Assembly (NCBI GenBank): GCA_025356715.1
Contig: JANXRU010000208.1
Span: forward strand, 1 to 12,970
Direction: 5' to 3'
Origin: Bacteroidota bacterium
GTDB lineage: Bacteria > Bacteroidota > Bacteroidia > B-17B0 > B-17BO
Length of the DNA stretch: 12,970 nucleotides
Position numbers and translations under genes: made by a program. Under the pieces are notes generated by a model. The model saw nothing but the letters and a program-made list of their open reading frames with translations. It was not told where the DNA came from and did no database searches. Shown here piece by piece: positions 1-7,531 of this stretch (its first letter is position 1; the number at the start of each line of letters is the position of its first letter).

Positions 1-813
1 ATGTTATTATGGTTTACTTGTGGATTGGTTAGTTTTTTTCATGGACAAAACGACGGACAAAAAGGTGTTGGTTTAGTGATGATTATTTTAATATCTATTA
101 TGCCCTCTTATTTTTCTTTAGATAAAGAAATTAATTTACAAAGTGTTAACGCGAATGTGGTGATTATTGAAAAAATAATTTCTGCTACAGATACTACCGA
201 TTTTGGTAAAGAAGAGTTTAAAAATTTAAATAGTATTAAAAAACACACCTTTCATTTTTCTGAAGCAACTGCTGGTAAAAATTATGCTGATGCTGTTGGG
301 GCAACCGACCGTTTTGAATTGCGTAAAGATGTAGTAAAAATTACAAAAGCAGCAGAAAAATTATTGAAGAGCGAAAATGTGGCCATTTCTAAAGCAGATG
401 CCGCGTCATTAAAAAAGGAAATTGGAAGCGCGAAAAAATTAGTTGAGTTTGCGCCATCTTGGGTTATTATAATGATATCAATTTGTTTAGGATTAGGAAC
501 GATGATTGGTTGGAAACGAATTGTAAAAACAATCGGAGAAAAAATCGGAAAACAACACATGAGCTATGCTCAAGGCGCTTCAGCAGAAATTGTTGCCGCC
601 ATTGGTATAGGCGTTGCTACAGCTTATAAAGCTCCAGTAAGCACAACACACATGTTAAGTTCGGGTATTATGGGTAGTATGGTTGCTAAAAAGGGACTAA
701 AGAATTTGCAACGCAGCACTATTACTAATATTTTATTGGCATGGGTATTAACGTTGCCTGTAACAATTGTTTTATCGGGTGGATTATTCTTATTATTTAG
801 AGCAATATTATAA
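1..813 (+). CDS. PiT-family inorganic phosphate transporter, C-terminal part (5' partial)
   Basis: This is the C-terminal half of an inner-membrane phosphate permease of the PiT family, which moves phosphate or metal-phosphate with protons or sodium. The second-half PiT signature is visible as HGQNDGQKG (residues 14-22 of the visible part). The end carries SYAQGASAEIVAA (188-200) and APVSTTH (211-217), typical of the last PiT repeat. Hydrophobic helices lie at about 1-12, 22-40, 152-170, 195-210 and 242-268. Between them, about residues 41-150 form a hydrophilic, Lys-rich insert. The N-terminal half with the first signature is missing, so the reading frame continues to the left of the window and the ATG at base 1 is probably an internal Met. 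The stop is followed closely by a terminator. The family call is firm; the exact ion and affinity cannot be seen. Confidence 0.9.
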   Translation: MLLWFTCGLVSFFHGQNDGQKGVGLVMIILISIMPSYFSLDKEINLQSVNANVVIIEKIISATDTTDFGKEEFKNLNSIKKHTFHFSEATAGKNYADAVGATDRFELRKDVVKITKAAEKLLKSENVAISKADAASLKKEIGSAKKLVEFAPSWVIIMISICLGLGTMIGWKRIVKTIGEKIGKQHMSYAQGASAEIVAAIGIGVATAYKAPVSTTHMLSSGIMGSMVAKKGLKNLQRSTITNILLAWVLTLPVTIVLSGGLFLLFRAIL

Positions 814-835
814 CTAGAAAAAATTCATTTTATTT

Positions 836-866
836 AAATCCCAGCCTTTTTGGTTGGGATTTTTTT
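836..866 (+). terminator. Rho-independent terminator of the PiT gene
   Basis: A stem of about 11 bp (AAATCCCAGCC at 836-846 with GGTTGGGATTT from 852, one G-T pair) closes a 5-base T loop. It runs into a T tract ending at 866. It starts 22 bases after the stop codon of the phosphate transporter. Confidence 0.85.
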
Positions 867-889
867 ATGGAGTAAATCTTAATTAATAA

Positions 890-897
890 TACCTTTG
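890..897 (+). promoter_or_regulatory. Bacteroidota -7 promoter element (TACCTTTG)
   Basis: TACCTTTG matches the Bacteroidota -7 consensus TAnnTTTG exactly and ends 16 bases before the ATG at 914. This implies a very short leader. No good -33 TTG is seen at the usual spacing. It lies after the upstream terminator, which supports independent transcription of the downstream gene. Confidence 0.55.
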
Positions 898-913
898 TTT
901 CATCAAATTAACA

Positions 914-1327
914 ATGCTAACTAAAAACAATCTTATACTATTGCGCGGATTGCCAGGTTCTGGAAAATCAACGTTAGCAATGGTTTTGAGCGAGTGCGGA
1001 AAACATCCTGTGTTTTCTGTGGACGATTATTTTACAAATTCAGAAACGGGCGAATATCATTTTGATTTTAAAAACAATCATTTAGCATATAAGTTATGCG
1101 AAGAAAACACAAAATTTAGCATGATTAATAATCAATCTAAAATTATTATTCATAATACATTTACGTTGGATTGGGAATTAGAACCTTATTTTAAGCTGGC
1201 CTCGGAATATAATTATACTCTGTTTGTTGTTACCGTTGAAAACTACCACCAGTCGGGCAATGTACACAATGTGAGCAATGAGCAATTACAAAAAATGGCA
1301 GAAAAATATAAAGTGAAATTATTGTAA
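914..1327 (+). CDS. Small P-loop ATPase/kinase (AAA_33, N4BP2-like)
   Basis: A 137-residue soluble protein of the zeta-toxin/polynucleotide-kinase-like P-loop group. The Walker A motif GLPGSGKST sits at residues 12-20. It is followed by a SVDDYF segment (35-40), the acidic pair found after strand 2 in N4BP2-type kinases, then by GEYHFD (46-51) and a hydrophobic strand IIIHNTFT (77-84), where these proteins place Asn-Thr near the active site. A last strand, TLFVVTVE, is at 102-109. The family often phosphorylates nucleic-acid ends or small molecules, but no substrate can be read from the sequence. The length is typical of the short bacterial members. The ATG at 914 directly follows a promoter motif. 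The gene is convergent with the O-antigen ligase-like gene, with only 11 bases between the stop codons and no clear terminator there. Confidence 0.8.
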   Translation: MLTKNNLILLRGLPGSGKSTLAMVLSECGKHPVFSVDDYFTNSETGEYHFDFKNNHLAYKLCEENTKFSMINNQSKIIIHNTFTLDWELEPYFKLASEYNYTLFVVTVENYHQSGNVHNVSNEQLQKMAEKYKVKLL

Positions 1328-1338
1328 TTAATGCTTTA

Positions 1339-2907
1339 TTAATTTTTTTCTTGCTCACGATAAGAAGCGAGCCATAAAAACAAGGTTTGAAAAAAGATAA
1401 AAAAAGTGACACCAGATTGTGTTTCTAAGGTGTCCTCTGTCAAAAAAGAAAGCAGGGCTATAAAAAAGAAAGGCCAGTATAATGGATGCAGCGTTGTTCT
1501 TAAAAGAATAGCTGGATAAATTAAATAGAAGAGAAATATAATAAATCCAATCATTCCAAAAGCAACCGTAATTGCTAAATATTGATTATGGCATCTTAAA
1601 CGCCAATGACTATCTAATTTGGAATTGGTTTTAGCATAAGCCTTATTAAACGCGTCCTGAACGTCACCTGTTCCAACACCAAATAATGAGTGCCGATTAA
1701 TAATATATAGTGCTGTTTTCCAAAACTCGATCCGCATAGTTAGTGTGTGCCCTGAGGGATTTTCTTGGCGTTTATATTTTGTGTATTCCCAAACTAACTC
1801 TCTCCAGCGGCCCATGAATCCACTATTAGAAACATACTTATAATTTGTAAAGCCCTGCTCCACATTTGAAATGTCTTTGGGAGTTAAAGATTTTATCCCC
1901 ATTGAATCTTTTGTTAATCCCTTACTTGCCAAATAGCGTATTAGAGAGTATCTTATGCCATTACCTTTTTTGTCGTCACCGTAATAAGAACGCTTGCTTT
2001 TTAATTCCCACTCCTTTCTTAATTCATAATCACAAATATTAATCGCAATTAAGTTTCCGTTTTCAGCTAAATGGAATGTTGTATCATGAAGATAATTACT
2101 CTGATTAACCGTTTGTAAAAACATGGTGTTTGCAACACTTCTCTCTGATTTATCAAACATGCTTAAACTTTTTTTAATTTTTATTACAAATACAAGAGAT
2201 AATACAATAAATAAACAAATAAACACAAATGACCCCTTGAGGCTAAACCTTTGAACGATTAGTTTAAAAATTAAAGCAACTCCTACAACGATCAAAAACA
2301 CAAAACCGGTTACTAATTGTAATTTGTACATAAAAAACAATAACCATAGAATGATACAAGCGCCCATTATTTTATGAAACAACACGGACTCTTTAATAAA
2401 ATAATAGATTAGGCCTATAATCGCAAAGGCAATAAATAACGAAAACCGTATGTGCGACATAAAAACAGAGGCTTCACGCGCATCGATAATTACTTTATGA
2501 GTATAACCACAATACACAATAAAACACCAAGCAGAACTAACCAATACGCTAGCAAAGAAAAAATAAAACAGGAGCTTAAATTCTTTTTGAGAAAGTGGCT
2601 TAGTGCTAAAAATGAGTAGAGGCAAAATGAGCAGAGGCACTTTATTTCTTAAATCCTCTAATCCCCTATGAATATTAGACGTATAAAACATGCCAATTAA
2701 GTGTAACACAAACAAACAAAGAAGAACCCAAAAAACTTTATTAGATTTTAATTGTTGCCACTTGTAATCAAAGTTTTTTTCTAACAACCAATTACCTGCA
2801 ATAATTATTTGCGGAATACTAGTTGGAACGGTGCCAAAGAGCATTCCTGAGGCAAGGCCAATAATGCCAAACAAAAATATGTAACGATGCCAAATTGCGG
2901 GTAACAT
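1339..2907 (-). CDS. O-antigen ligase/polymerase-like membrane protein (Wzy_C family)
   Basis: A 522-residue integral membrane protein. Hydrophobic segments cluster at about 8-38, 57-75, 90-101, 111-134, 152-171, 178-217 and 226-244. A long hydrophilic region (about 245-438) follows, with two further hydrophobic stretches at 441-469 and 475-514. The hydrophilic part ends in the Wzy_C signature: Arg392, the FGVGTGDV motif (409-416) and the His440-Asn441 pair before the next helix. Known relatives transfer or polymerise undecaprenyl-linked glycans on the periplasmic face, as WaaL, Wzy or protein O-glycosylating ligases. Which of these this one does cannot be decided from sequence, and no polysaccharide cluster is visible around it. 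The ATG at 2907 gives an N-terminus directly preceding the first helix. I see no TAnnTTTG promoter on this strand just upstream. Confidence 0.85.
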   Translation of the reverse strand: MLPAIWHRYIFLFGIIGLASGMLFGTVPTSIPQIIIAGNWLLEKNFDYKWQQLKSNKVFWVLLCLFVLHLIGMFYTSNIHRGLEDLRNKVPLLILPLLIFSTKPLSQKEFKLLFYFFFASVLVSSAWCFIVYCGYTHKVIIDAREASVFMSHIRFSLFIAFAIIGLIYYFIKESVLFHKIMGACIILWLLFFMYKLQLVTGFVFLIVVGVALIFKLIVQRFSLKGSFVFICLFIVLSLVFVIKIKKSLSMFDKSERSVANTMFLQTVNQSNYLHDTTFHLAENGNLIAINICDYELRKEWELKSKRSYYGDDKKGNGIRYSLIRYLASKGLTKDSMGIKSLTPKDISNVEQGFTNYKYVSNSGFMGRWRELVWEYTKYKRQENPSGHTLTMRIEFWKTALYIINRHSLFGVGTGDVQDAFNKAYAKTNSKLDSHWRLRCHNQYLAITVAFGMIGFIIFLFYLIYPAILLRTTLHPLYWPFFFIALLSFLTEDTLETQSGVTFFIFFQTLFLWLASYREQEKN

Positions 2908-3155
2908 GTTCCTAATTTAATCTTTATTTTATAACGCAGAACCCTTGATTTTATTGCTGTTTATAAAATTATTTTCACTTTTTTGTTTGCCCCATTAAGT
3001 AATATATTTTAATACTAAAACCATAATCTATTAGCATTAATTGTTATATTTTGTATTTGAATATGTAATATATAATCAAATGTTCTTTTTTAAATAAAAC
3101 AAACCCCGCATCTTTGTATCAGATAAACAAGTAAAAACTTAAAACTTAAATACAA
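2908..3155. other. Divergent AT-rich intergenic region
   Basis: This 248-base region separates the divergent membrane protein (-) and the repeat protein (+). It is extremely AT-rich. On the plus strand CATCTTTG (3109-3116) is one base off the TAnnTTTG consensus and lies 39 bases before the ATG at 3156, so it is the best promoter candidate for that gene. TGTATTTG at 3052-3059 is a second one-mismatch match. No open frame, RNA gene or strong hairpin is evident. Confidence 0.5.
3109..3116 (+). promoter_or_regulatory. Candidate -7 element (CATCTTTG) for the repeat/PKD protein
   Basis: It differs from TAnnTTTG only at the first base and sits about 40 bases ahead of the ATG. That is a normal leader length in Bacteroidota. 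No convincing -33 TTG is seen, so this is a weak call. Confidence 0.35.
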
Positions 3156-4805
3156 ATGAAAACAATCAAACAAGCATTATTAGGATTTGCGCTTAGCGTT
3201 TTTTCTATTTCGGTATCTGCCCAAGCACCATGCCATGCATCATTTATTTATTCTACAGATCCAACTACCTGTTTAACGCACTTTACTAATACATCAACAG
3301 GAACGGGTCTAACGAATCAATGGTACATTAATGGAGTCAGTTATACGTCAAGTGTTCCAATTGTAAGCTTGCCAAATGGAAACATTGACGTACAACTTCA
3401 AAACTATAATTCGTCGGGTATGTTTTGTGATTCTACTTGGCAGCATGTTATAATTAACTGTGTTACTAATACTGTAACACCTTGCCAAGCATCATTTACA
3501 TATTCTACAGATTCAAACTGCATAACAACTTTTGTAAACACAACAATAGGAGGAGGTTCCAATACTTATTGGGAAATTGAAATGTATGGTTCTGGAGTAT
3601 CTTCATTTAATGGATGGCAAACCCCTCCAGGTTTAAATTTAGCAAATGGTACGTATAGTATTTCTTTTAGTAATTCATGTGGCACTATAAATCAACTCTT
3701 TACTATTGCTTGTAATGGTGTAACCGTAACACCTACGCCTTGTAATGCATCGTTTTATTCTTACACCGATACATCAACATGTTTAACCCATTTTGTAAAT
3801 ACATCAACGGGTTCTAATATGTTTTCTCACTGGTATATTGATGGTAATTATACAAGCCCAACTTTATCTCCAATTATAAACTTAGCAAACGGACAACACA
3901 CCGTAAAACTTGTAAATTTTTCGGCTAGTGTTTTTTGTGATTCAACTACAACACAAGTTATTAATGTTGCTTGCGCTTCCTGCGTTCCATCTTTTAGCTA
4001 TTCTACGGATTCTAATTGTAATACAACATTTGTAAACACAACTATAAATAACTCCTCGGTTTATTGGGATATTCAGGCGTTGAACTATGGAGTAACCGCG
4101 TATTCTGGATTTGGCACCCCGCCTTATATTTTCTCAAGCGGCACTTATAGCGTTACCCTCACCTCAAATTGTGGTGTCTATTCTCAAACAATTAATATTG
4201 CTTGCAATGGTGGTTCAGTTACCCCATCTGGCTGCTTGGCAAATGCAGATTTTGCAATCTATCCTGATTCGGTAACTCCTGGTAATTATTTTGCTTATAA
4301 CTTATCTTATGGAACAGGCGTATCTTCTTACCTTTGGGATTTTGGTGATGGATTTACATCTACTCAACAATACCCTTTTCATCAATATAATACTCCTGGA
4401 AATTATATCGTTTGCTTAACCGTATCTGCAACAAACGGCACAACAACTTGCACCGACACAAAATGCGATTCGTCAAGTGTGCAAAAAGTAGCAAGTTTCT
4501 TAATGAGTCAAATAAACATTAAAGCGCCTGTGGTAGCTGGTATTGTTGAAAACACAATCATTAAAGGGTTAAACGCTTATCCAAACCCTATGACTGATGA
4601 GTTGACTATTGAGGTTGCATTAACGGCAAATAACAACAACTTGTCTTATTCAATAATAGATGCTTTAGGAAAAGTAGTTGTAAAAAACCCATTAACAAAT
4701 TCTAAAACAACACTTAATACAAGTGGTTTAGATCAAGGATTTTATTTCTTATCAATATCAACTTTAGAAGGGAAAGTTATTAAAACAGTAAAATTAGTAA
4801 AGTAA
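3156..4805 (+). CDS. Secreted ABAB-repeat PKD protein with T9SS type A sorting domain
   Basis: A 549-residue protein built for export. It has a Sec signal peptide (1 to about 22, ending VSA before QAP). Four Cys-containing modules of about 80-86 residues follow at 25-108 (A1), 109-194 (B1), 195-275 (A2) and 276-357 (B2). A PKD domain lies at about 360-440 with the hallmark YLWDFGDG (392-399) and HQYNTPGNY. A T9SS C-terminal sorting domain (about 472-549) opens with NAYPNPMTDE and ends KTVKLVK. In this system the tail directs passage through the outer membrane and is normally removed by the PorU sortase, leaving the protein on the surface or released. PKD domains are usually binding or spacer folds. 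No catalytic residues are recognised, so an adhesin-like or structural role is only an inference. Transcription appears to end at the hairpin at 4830. Confidence 0.85.
   Translation: MKTIKQALLGFALSVFSISVSAQAPCHASFIYSTDPTTCLTHFTNTSTGTGLTNQWYINGVSYTSSVPIVSLPNGNIDVQLQNYNSSGMFCDSTWQHVIINCVTNTVTPCQASFTYSTDSNCITTFVNTTIGGGSNTYWEIEMYGSGVSSFNGWQTPPGLNLANGTYSISFSNSCGTINQLFTIACNGVTVTPTPCNASFYSYTDTSTCLTHFVNTSTGSNMFSHWYIDGNYTSPTLSPIINLANGQHTVKLVNFSASVFCDSTTTQVINVACASCVPSFSYSTDSNCNTTFVNTTINNSSVYWDIQALNYGVTAYSGFGTPPYIFSSGTYSVTLTSNCGVYSQTINIACNGGSVTPSGCLANADFAIYPDSVTPGNYFAYNLSYGTGVSSYLWDFGDGFTSTQQYPFHQYNTPGNYIVCLTVSATNGTTTCTDTKCDSSSVQKVASFLMSQINIKAPVVAGIVENTIIKGLNAYPNPMTDELTIEVALTANNNNLSYSIIDALGKVVVKNPLTNSKTTLNTSGLDQGFYFLSISTLEGKVIKTVKLVK
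3228..4226 (+). repeat. Coding ABAB tandem repeat (two alternating module types)
   Basis: The modules are A1 3228-3479, B1 3480-3737, A2 3738-3980 and B2 3981-4226. Type A shares TCLTHF.NTSTG, a QWYI/HWYI strand and a FCDST motif. Type B shares YSTDSNC..TFVNTTI, a YW-I strand, G.Q/FGTPP and an S.CG..N/SQ segment ending IACNG. All modules begin with C.ASF or CVPSF. The pattern implies a duplication of an A-B pair. Confidence 0.75.
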
Positions 4806-4829
4806 TAGTTTAGTGTAAAGTAAAGTGGC

Positions 4830-4865
4830 AAGGGGCTTCACAGAAATGTGGGGCCTTTTGTTTTT
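4830..4865 (+). terminator. Rho-independent terminator after the ABAB-repeat protein
   Basis: A 12-pair stem (4830-4841 with 4848-4859, four of the pairs G-U) closes an AGAAAT loop. It is followed by G and five T residues. It lies 25 bases after the stop codon. Confidence 0.75.
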
Positions 4866-4892
4866 GTGGCCATTTATACTATGTTTAACTCA

Positions 4893-4922
4893 TTGTAAAA
4901 TGATGAATATTTCGTAATATTG
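4893..4922 (+). promoter_or_regulatory. Bacteroidota promoter for the acyl-CoA dehydrogenase
   Basis: TTG at 4893-4895 (-33 element) and TAATATTG at 4915-4922 (one mismatch to TAnnTTTG) are separated by 19 bases, within the usual spacing. The ATG at 4941 follows 18 bases later, after a run of A residues. The site falls between the upstream terminator and the gene. Confidence 0.55.
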
Positions 4923-4940
4923 TGCACCTAAAAAAAAACA

Positions 4941-6125
4941 ATGGCTACAGATAACTTTCAGGCACACGATTATTACTTAATGGACGAATTGCTAACCGAC
5001 GAACATAAATTGATTCGCGATACCGCACGCGCATGGGTAAAAAAAGAAGTAACTCCAATTGTAGAAGAGGCTTGTCAAACAACCACTTTTCCAAAACAAT
5101 GGATTAAAGGCTTAGCCGAAATAGGCGCTTTTGGTCCATATATACCAGCAGAATATGGTGGCCCAGGCTTAGACCAAATTTCTTATGGATTAATTATGCA
5201 AGAATTAGAACGTGGAGATAGCGGCTTGCGCTCAACCGCATCAGTTCAAAGTTCATTAGTAATGTTTCCAATTTATACTTATGGTAGCGAAGAACAAAAA
5301 AGAAAATATTTACCAAAATTAGCTACAGGCGATATGATGGGTTGTTTTGGTTTAACAGAGCCAGATCACGGAAGTAACCCTTCTGGAATGTTGACGAATT
5401 ATAAAGATGCAGGAGATGGTAAACACGTAATATTAAACGGAGCTAAAATGTGGATTAGTAATTCTCCATTCGCTGATATTGCCGTTGTTTGGGCAAAAGA
5501 TGAAGCGGGTGATATTAGAGGATTAGTAGTTGAGCGAGGCATGGAAGGGTTTACAACTCCTGAAACTCACGGTAAATGGAGCTTAAGAGCTTCTGCTACT
5601 GGAGAATTAGTTTTTGATAACGTTAAGGTTCCTAAAGAAAATATATTTCCAACGATAAAAGGGTTAAAAGGTCCATTAGGTTGTTTAAACAGTGCTCGTT
5701 TTGGAATAGCATGGGGAGTAATTGGCGCGGCTATGGACTGTTATGATAGTGCATTGCGTTATAGTAAAGAGCGTATCCAATTCGGACGTCCTATTGCTGG
5801 ATTCCAATTAACACAAAAAAAATTAGCTGAAATGATTACAGAAATCACGAAAGCACAATTATTAACTTGGCGTTTAGGTGTTTTAAAAAACGAACACCGC
5901 GCAACGCCAGCACAAATTAGTATGGCTAAACGTAATAATGTGAACATGGCATTAACGATTGCTCGTGAGGCGCGTCAAATACACGGAGGAATGGGTATTA
6001 CAGGTGAGTACCCTATTATGCGCCATATGATGAATTTAGAATCGGTTATTACGTACGAAGGAACACATGATATTCATTTATTAATAACAGGGATGGATGT
6101 TACAGGTATTAATGCGTTTTCTTAA
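4941..6125 (+). CDS. gcdH: Glutaryl-CoA dehydrogenase (acyl-CoA dehydrogenase family)
   Basis: A 394-residue FAD flavoenzyme that oxidises and decarboxylates glutaryl-CoA to crotonyl-CoA and CO2 in lysine/tryptophan breakdown, passing electrons to ETF. Glutaryl-CoA dehydrogenase features run the whole length. ELERGDSGLRSTASVQSS (88-105) contains Glu90, Arg97, Ser98 and Ser101, which line up with the human substrate-pocket residues Glu87, Arg94, Ser95 and Ser98. CFGLTEPDHGSNP is the flavin/substrate loop, followed by WISNSP, FSLRASAT-like WSLRASATG, and the catalytic-base segment TYEGTHDIH with Glu373. This YEGTHDIH context is characteristic of the glutaryl-CoA branch. It is full length, with no damage. 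It appears monocistronic, with its own promoter and terminator, so no pathway partners are seen nearby. A non-decarboxylating relative is the main alternative. Confidence 0.93.
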   Translation: MATDNFQAHDYYLMDELLTDEHKLIRDTARAWVKKEVTPIVEEACQTTTFPKQWIKGLAEIGAFGPYIPAEYGGPGLDQISYGLIMQELERGDSGLRSTASVQSSLVMFPIYTYGSEEQKRKYLPKLATGDMMGCFGLTEPDHGSNPSGMLTNYKDAGDGKHVILNGAKMWISNSPFADIAVVWAKDEAGDIRGLVVERGMEGFTTPETHGKWSLRASATGELVFDNVKVPKENIFPTIKGLKGPLGCLNSARFGIAWGVIGAAMDCYDSALRYSKERIQFGRPIAGFQLTQKKLAEMITEITKAQLLTWRLGVLKNEHRATPAQISMAKRNNVNMALTIAREARQIHGGMGITGEYPIMRHMMNLESVITYEGTHDIHLLITGMDVTGINAFS

Positions 6126-6144
6126 TAATTAGTAAGAATGATTA

Positions 6145-6182
6145 AAAAAAGGATAGGAGATTTTCTTCTATCCTTTTTTGTT
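6145..6182 (+). terminator. Rho-independent terminator of gcdH
   Basis: A perfect 12-bp stem (AAAAAAGGATAG at 6145-6156 with CTATCCTTTTTT at 6168-6179) closes an 11-base loop. The T tract is partly inside the stem. It starts 19 bases after the stop codon. Confidence 0.9.
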
Positions 6183-6255
6183 TATAAAGATTTATACACT
6201 AATTTTAATTTAATTTTAAAGAAGATTAAATCATAAACCTTTCAAATAAATCACG

Positions 6256-7302
6256 ATGAAAAAACAACTACTTTTAATTACCTTATTATTTACATTGAAA
6301 ACAGTCATTAATGCTCAGTGTAGCAGTGGCTGTACGTTTAACGTATCGGGATTATCAACATCTAGTTTTTATATTTTACCTGGACAAAAACTATGCGTGG
6401 CATCAACAGGAACTATAACAGGGACAATAGCCGTTAATGGTGGCACACTTTGTAATCAAGGAAAAATACAAACAAGAGCTGTTTTAATTGCAAATGGTGG
6501 TCATTTTGATAATTATGGGACTGGAATAATTGATACACTATATATAACATTGGGTAGCGCATTATTTACAAATTATGGAGTAATGACTAATACTGTTATG
6601 GGCACAGCAGCAAGCGCCATGTCTATAAACAACGGAACCATGTTGGCAACTTTGCTTGGTGACTCTATAGGAACGTTTATTAATAATGGAAATTTAACGA
6701 TTAACACAGATTTTTACAACGCTTACTCTAGTAGTTTTACTAATAATGGTTTTATGAGTATTGGTAGAGATTTTTTAAACTCAACAAGCGCATCGTTCTC
6801 AACAAAATGTATGGTCAACGTAAGTCGCGATTGGTATAATTCAGCCTCTGTAACTGGTGCTACAAGTGGTTGTGGTGGATTTAATGTAACCAACAATACA
6901 TTTAATTCAGGTACTTTGGGTAGTTTAAGTTCGCATTTAGATATTTGTGATGCGAATAATTCAGGCACAATCAACGGAAACACAGGCACAATTGCTGGCA
7001 CTACAACGTATTGTTCTTGTGCAAGTAGTGCTTGTACAGTTGTTGGAATAAATGAAATGTCGAATAAAATGTTAGTTGGATTATTTCCAAATCCTACAAG
7101 TGGCCTTATAACTATTCAATCGGAAGAGGCAATAAAAACAGTTGTTGTTACTAATCAATTGGGACAAGTTGTTTTAACGGATCAACAAGTTAATCAAACA
7201 ACAACTCAGTTAGATTTGCACGCTTTGGTTAAAGGCGTGTATCTAGTTTCTTTAACAACAACTAATGGCTCTGTTGCCTATAAGAAGGTTATTAAGGAAT
7301 AA
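6256..7302 (+). CDS. Secreted Asn/Gly-rich repeat protein with T9SS type A sorting domain
   Basis: A 348-residue protein with a signal peptide (1 to about 20, MKKQLLLITLLF...INA). Residues about 50-250 are rich in Gly, Asn, Thr and Ser with irregular short repeats around an NNG or NYG core: FTNYG (104-108), INNG (124-127), INNG (142-145) and FTNNG (161-165). Within these, TDFYNAYS, RDFLNSTS and RDWYNSAS (151-158, 171-178, 191-198) recur at 20-residue spacing, which suggests a beta-solenoid. A CSC..SAC cluster (253-260) precedes the T9SS tail (about 273-348) with LFPNPTSG, QLGQVVL and KGVYLVSL, ending YKKVIKE. Such tails send cargo through the outer membrane. No enzyme motif is seen, so a surface or adhesin-like role is inference. 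The last quarter of this gene has a near-copy at 9382-9498. Confidence 0.8.
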   Translation: MKKQLLLITLLFTLKTVINAQCSSGCTFNVSGLSTSSFYILPGQKLCVASTGTITGTIAVNGGTLCNQGKIQTRAVLIANGGHFDNYGTGIIDTLYITLGSALFTNYGVMTNTVMGTAASAMSINNGTMLATLLGDSIGTFINNGNLTINTDFYNAYSSSFTNNGFMSIGRDFLNSTSASFSTKCMVNVSRDWYNSASVTGATSGCGGFNVTNNTFNSGTLGSLSSHLDICDANNSGTINGNTGTIAGTTTYCSCASSACTVVGINEMSNKMLVGLFPNPTSGLITIQSEEAIKTVVVTNQLGQVVLTDQQVNQTTTQLDLHALVKGVYLVSLTTTNGSVAYKKVIKE

Positions 7303-7378
7303 TCGTTTTTTAAAAAGCCTATCTGCCAGCGTGGGCATTGGGCATCAAGGAATTGAAAATAAAAATTTAAATAAGAAT

Positions 7379-7465
7379 CTATAACCAACTTTTTATAGTC
7401 TCATCAATTACCGATGGCATTTTGTCTAAAAAACAAATTATACAATTATAGGATTTAGAGCACGA
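7379..7465 (-). pseudogene. Possible C-terminal remnant of an unidentified protein
   Basis: A 28-codon open stretch on the minus strand ends in FLDKMPSVIDETIKSWL and a stop. That is the amphipathic-helix ending seen in many intact proteins. It has no start codon region and a stop just upstream, so it is not a gene on its own. The minus-strand stretch at 9175-9207 after the next T9SS gene ends similarly (KADEIVKSKL, stop). The family is not identified and chance is possible. The rest of the 229-base gap (7303-7531) holds only the promoter motif at 7492. Confidence 0.2.
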
Positions 7466-7491
7466 CTATGGTTTTTGTGATTAGAATTTAT

Positions 7492-7499
7492 TACATTTG
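7492..7499 (+). promoter_or_regulatory. Bacteroidota -7 element (TACATTTG)
   Basis: An exact match to TAnnTTTG, 32 bases before the ATG at 7532. The nearest TTTG (7474-7477) is too close for a canonical -33 element, so the upstream half is uncertain. Confidence 0.5.
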
Positions 7500-7531
7500 G
7501 TAAAGAGCCCTGTTTATTTAAAATTTGTATT

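Noticed and set aside
914..1327. Zeta toxin of a toxin-antitoxin pair
   Set aside because: The fold group is shared, but no small antitoxin gene lies next to it and the motifs fit the N4BP2-like short kinases better.
1230..1412. Minus-strand open frame spanning the end of the P-loop kinase and the O-antigen ligase-like gene
   Set aside because: It overlaps two well-supported genes in another frame, and its product is low-complexity without motif support.
3228..4226. CRISPR-like or non-coding tandem array
   Set aside because: The repetition is in the protein (80-86 residues per module) with diverged DNA and an open frame. There are no short identical repeats with unique spacers.
7316..7357. 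GC-rich stretch with TGCC...GGCA pairs after the gene at 6256 as a terminator
   Set aside because: The stems are only four bases, no T tract follows, and the pairing does not extend.
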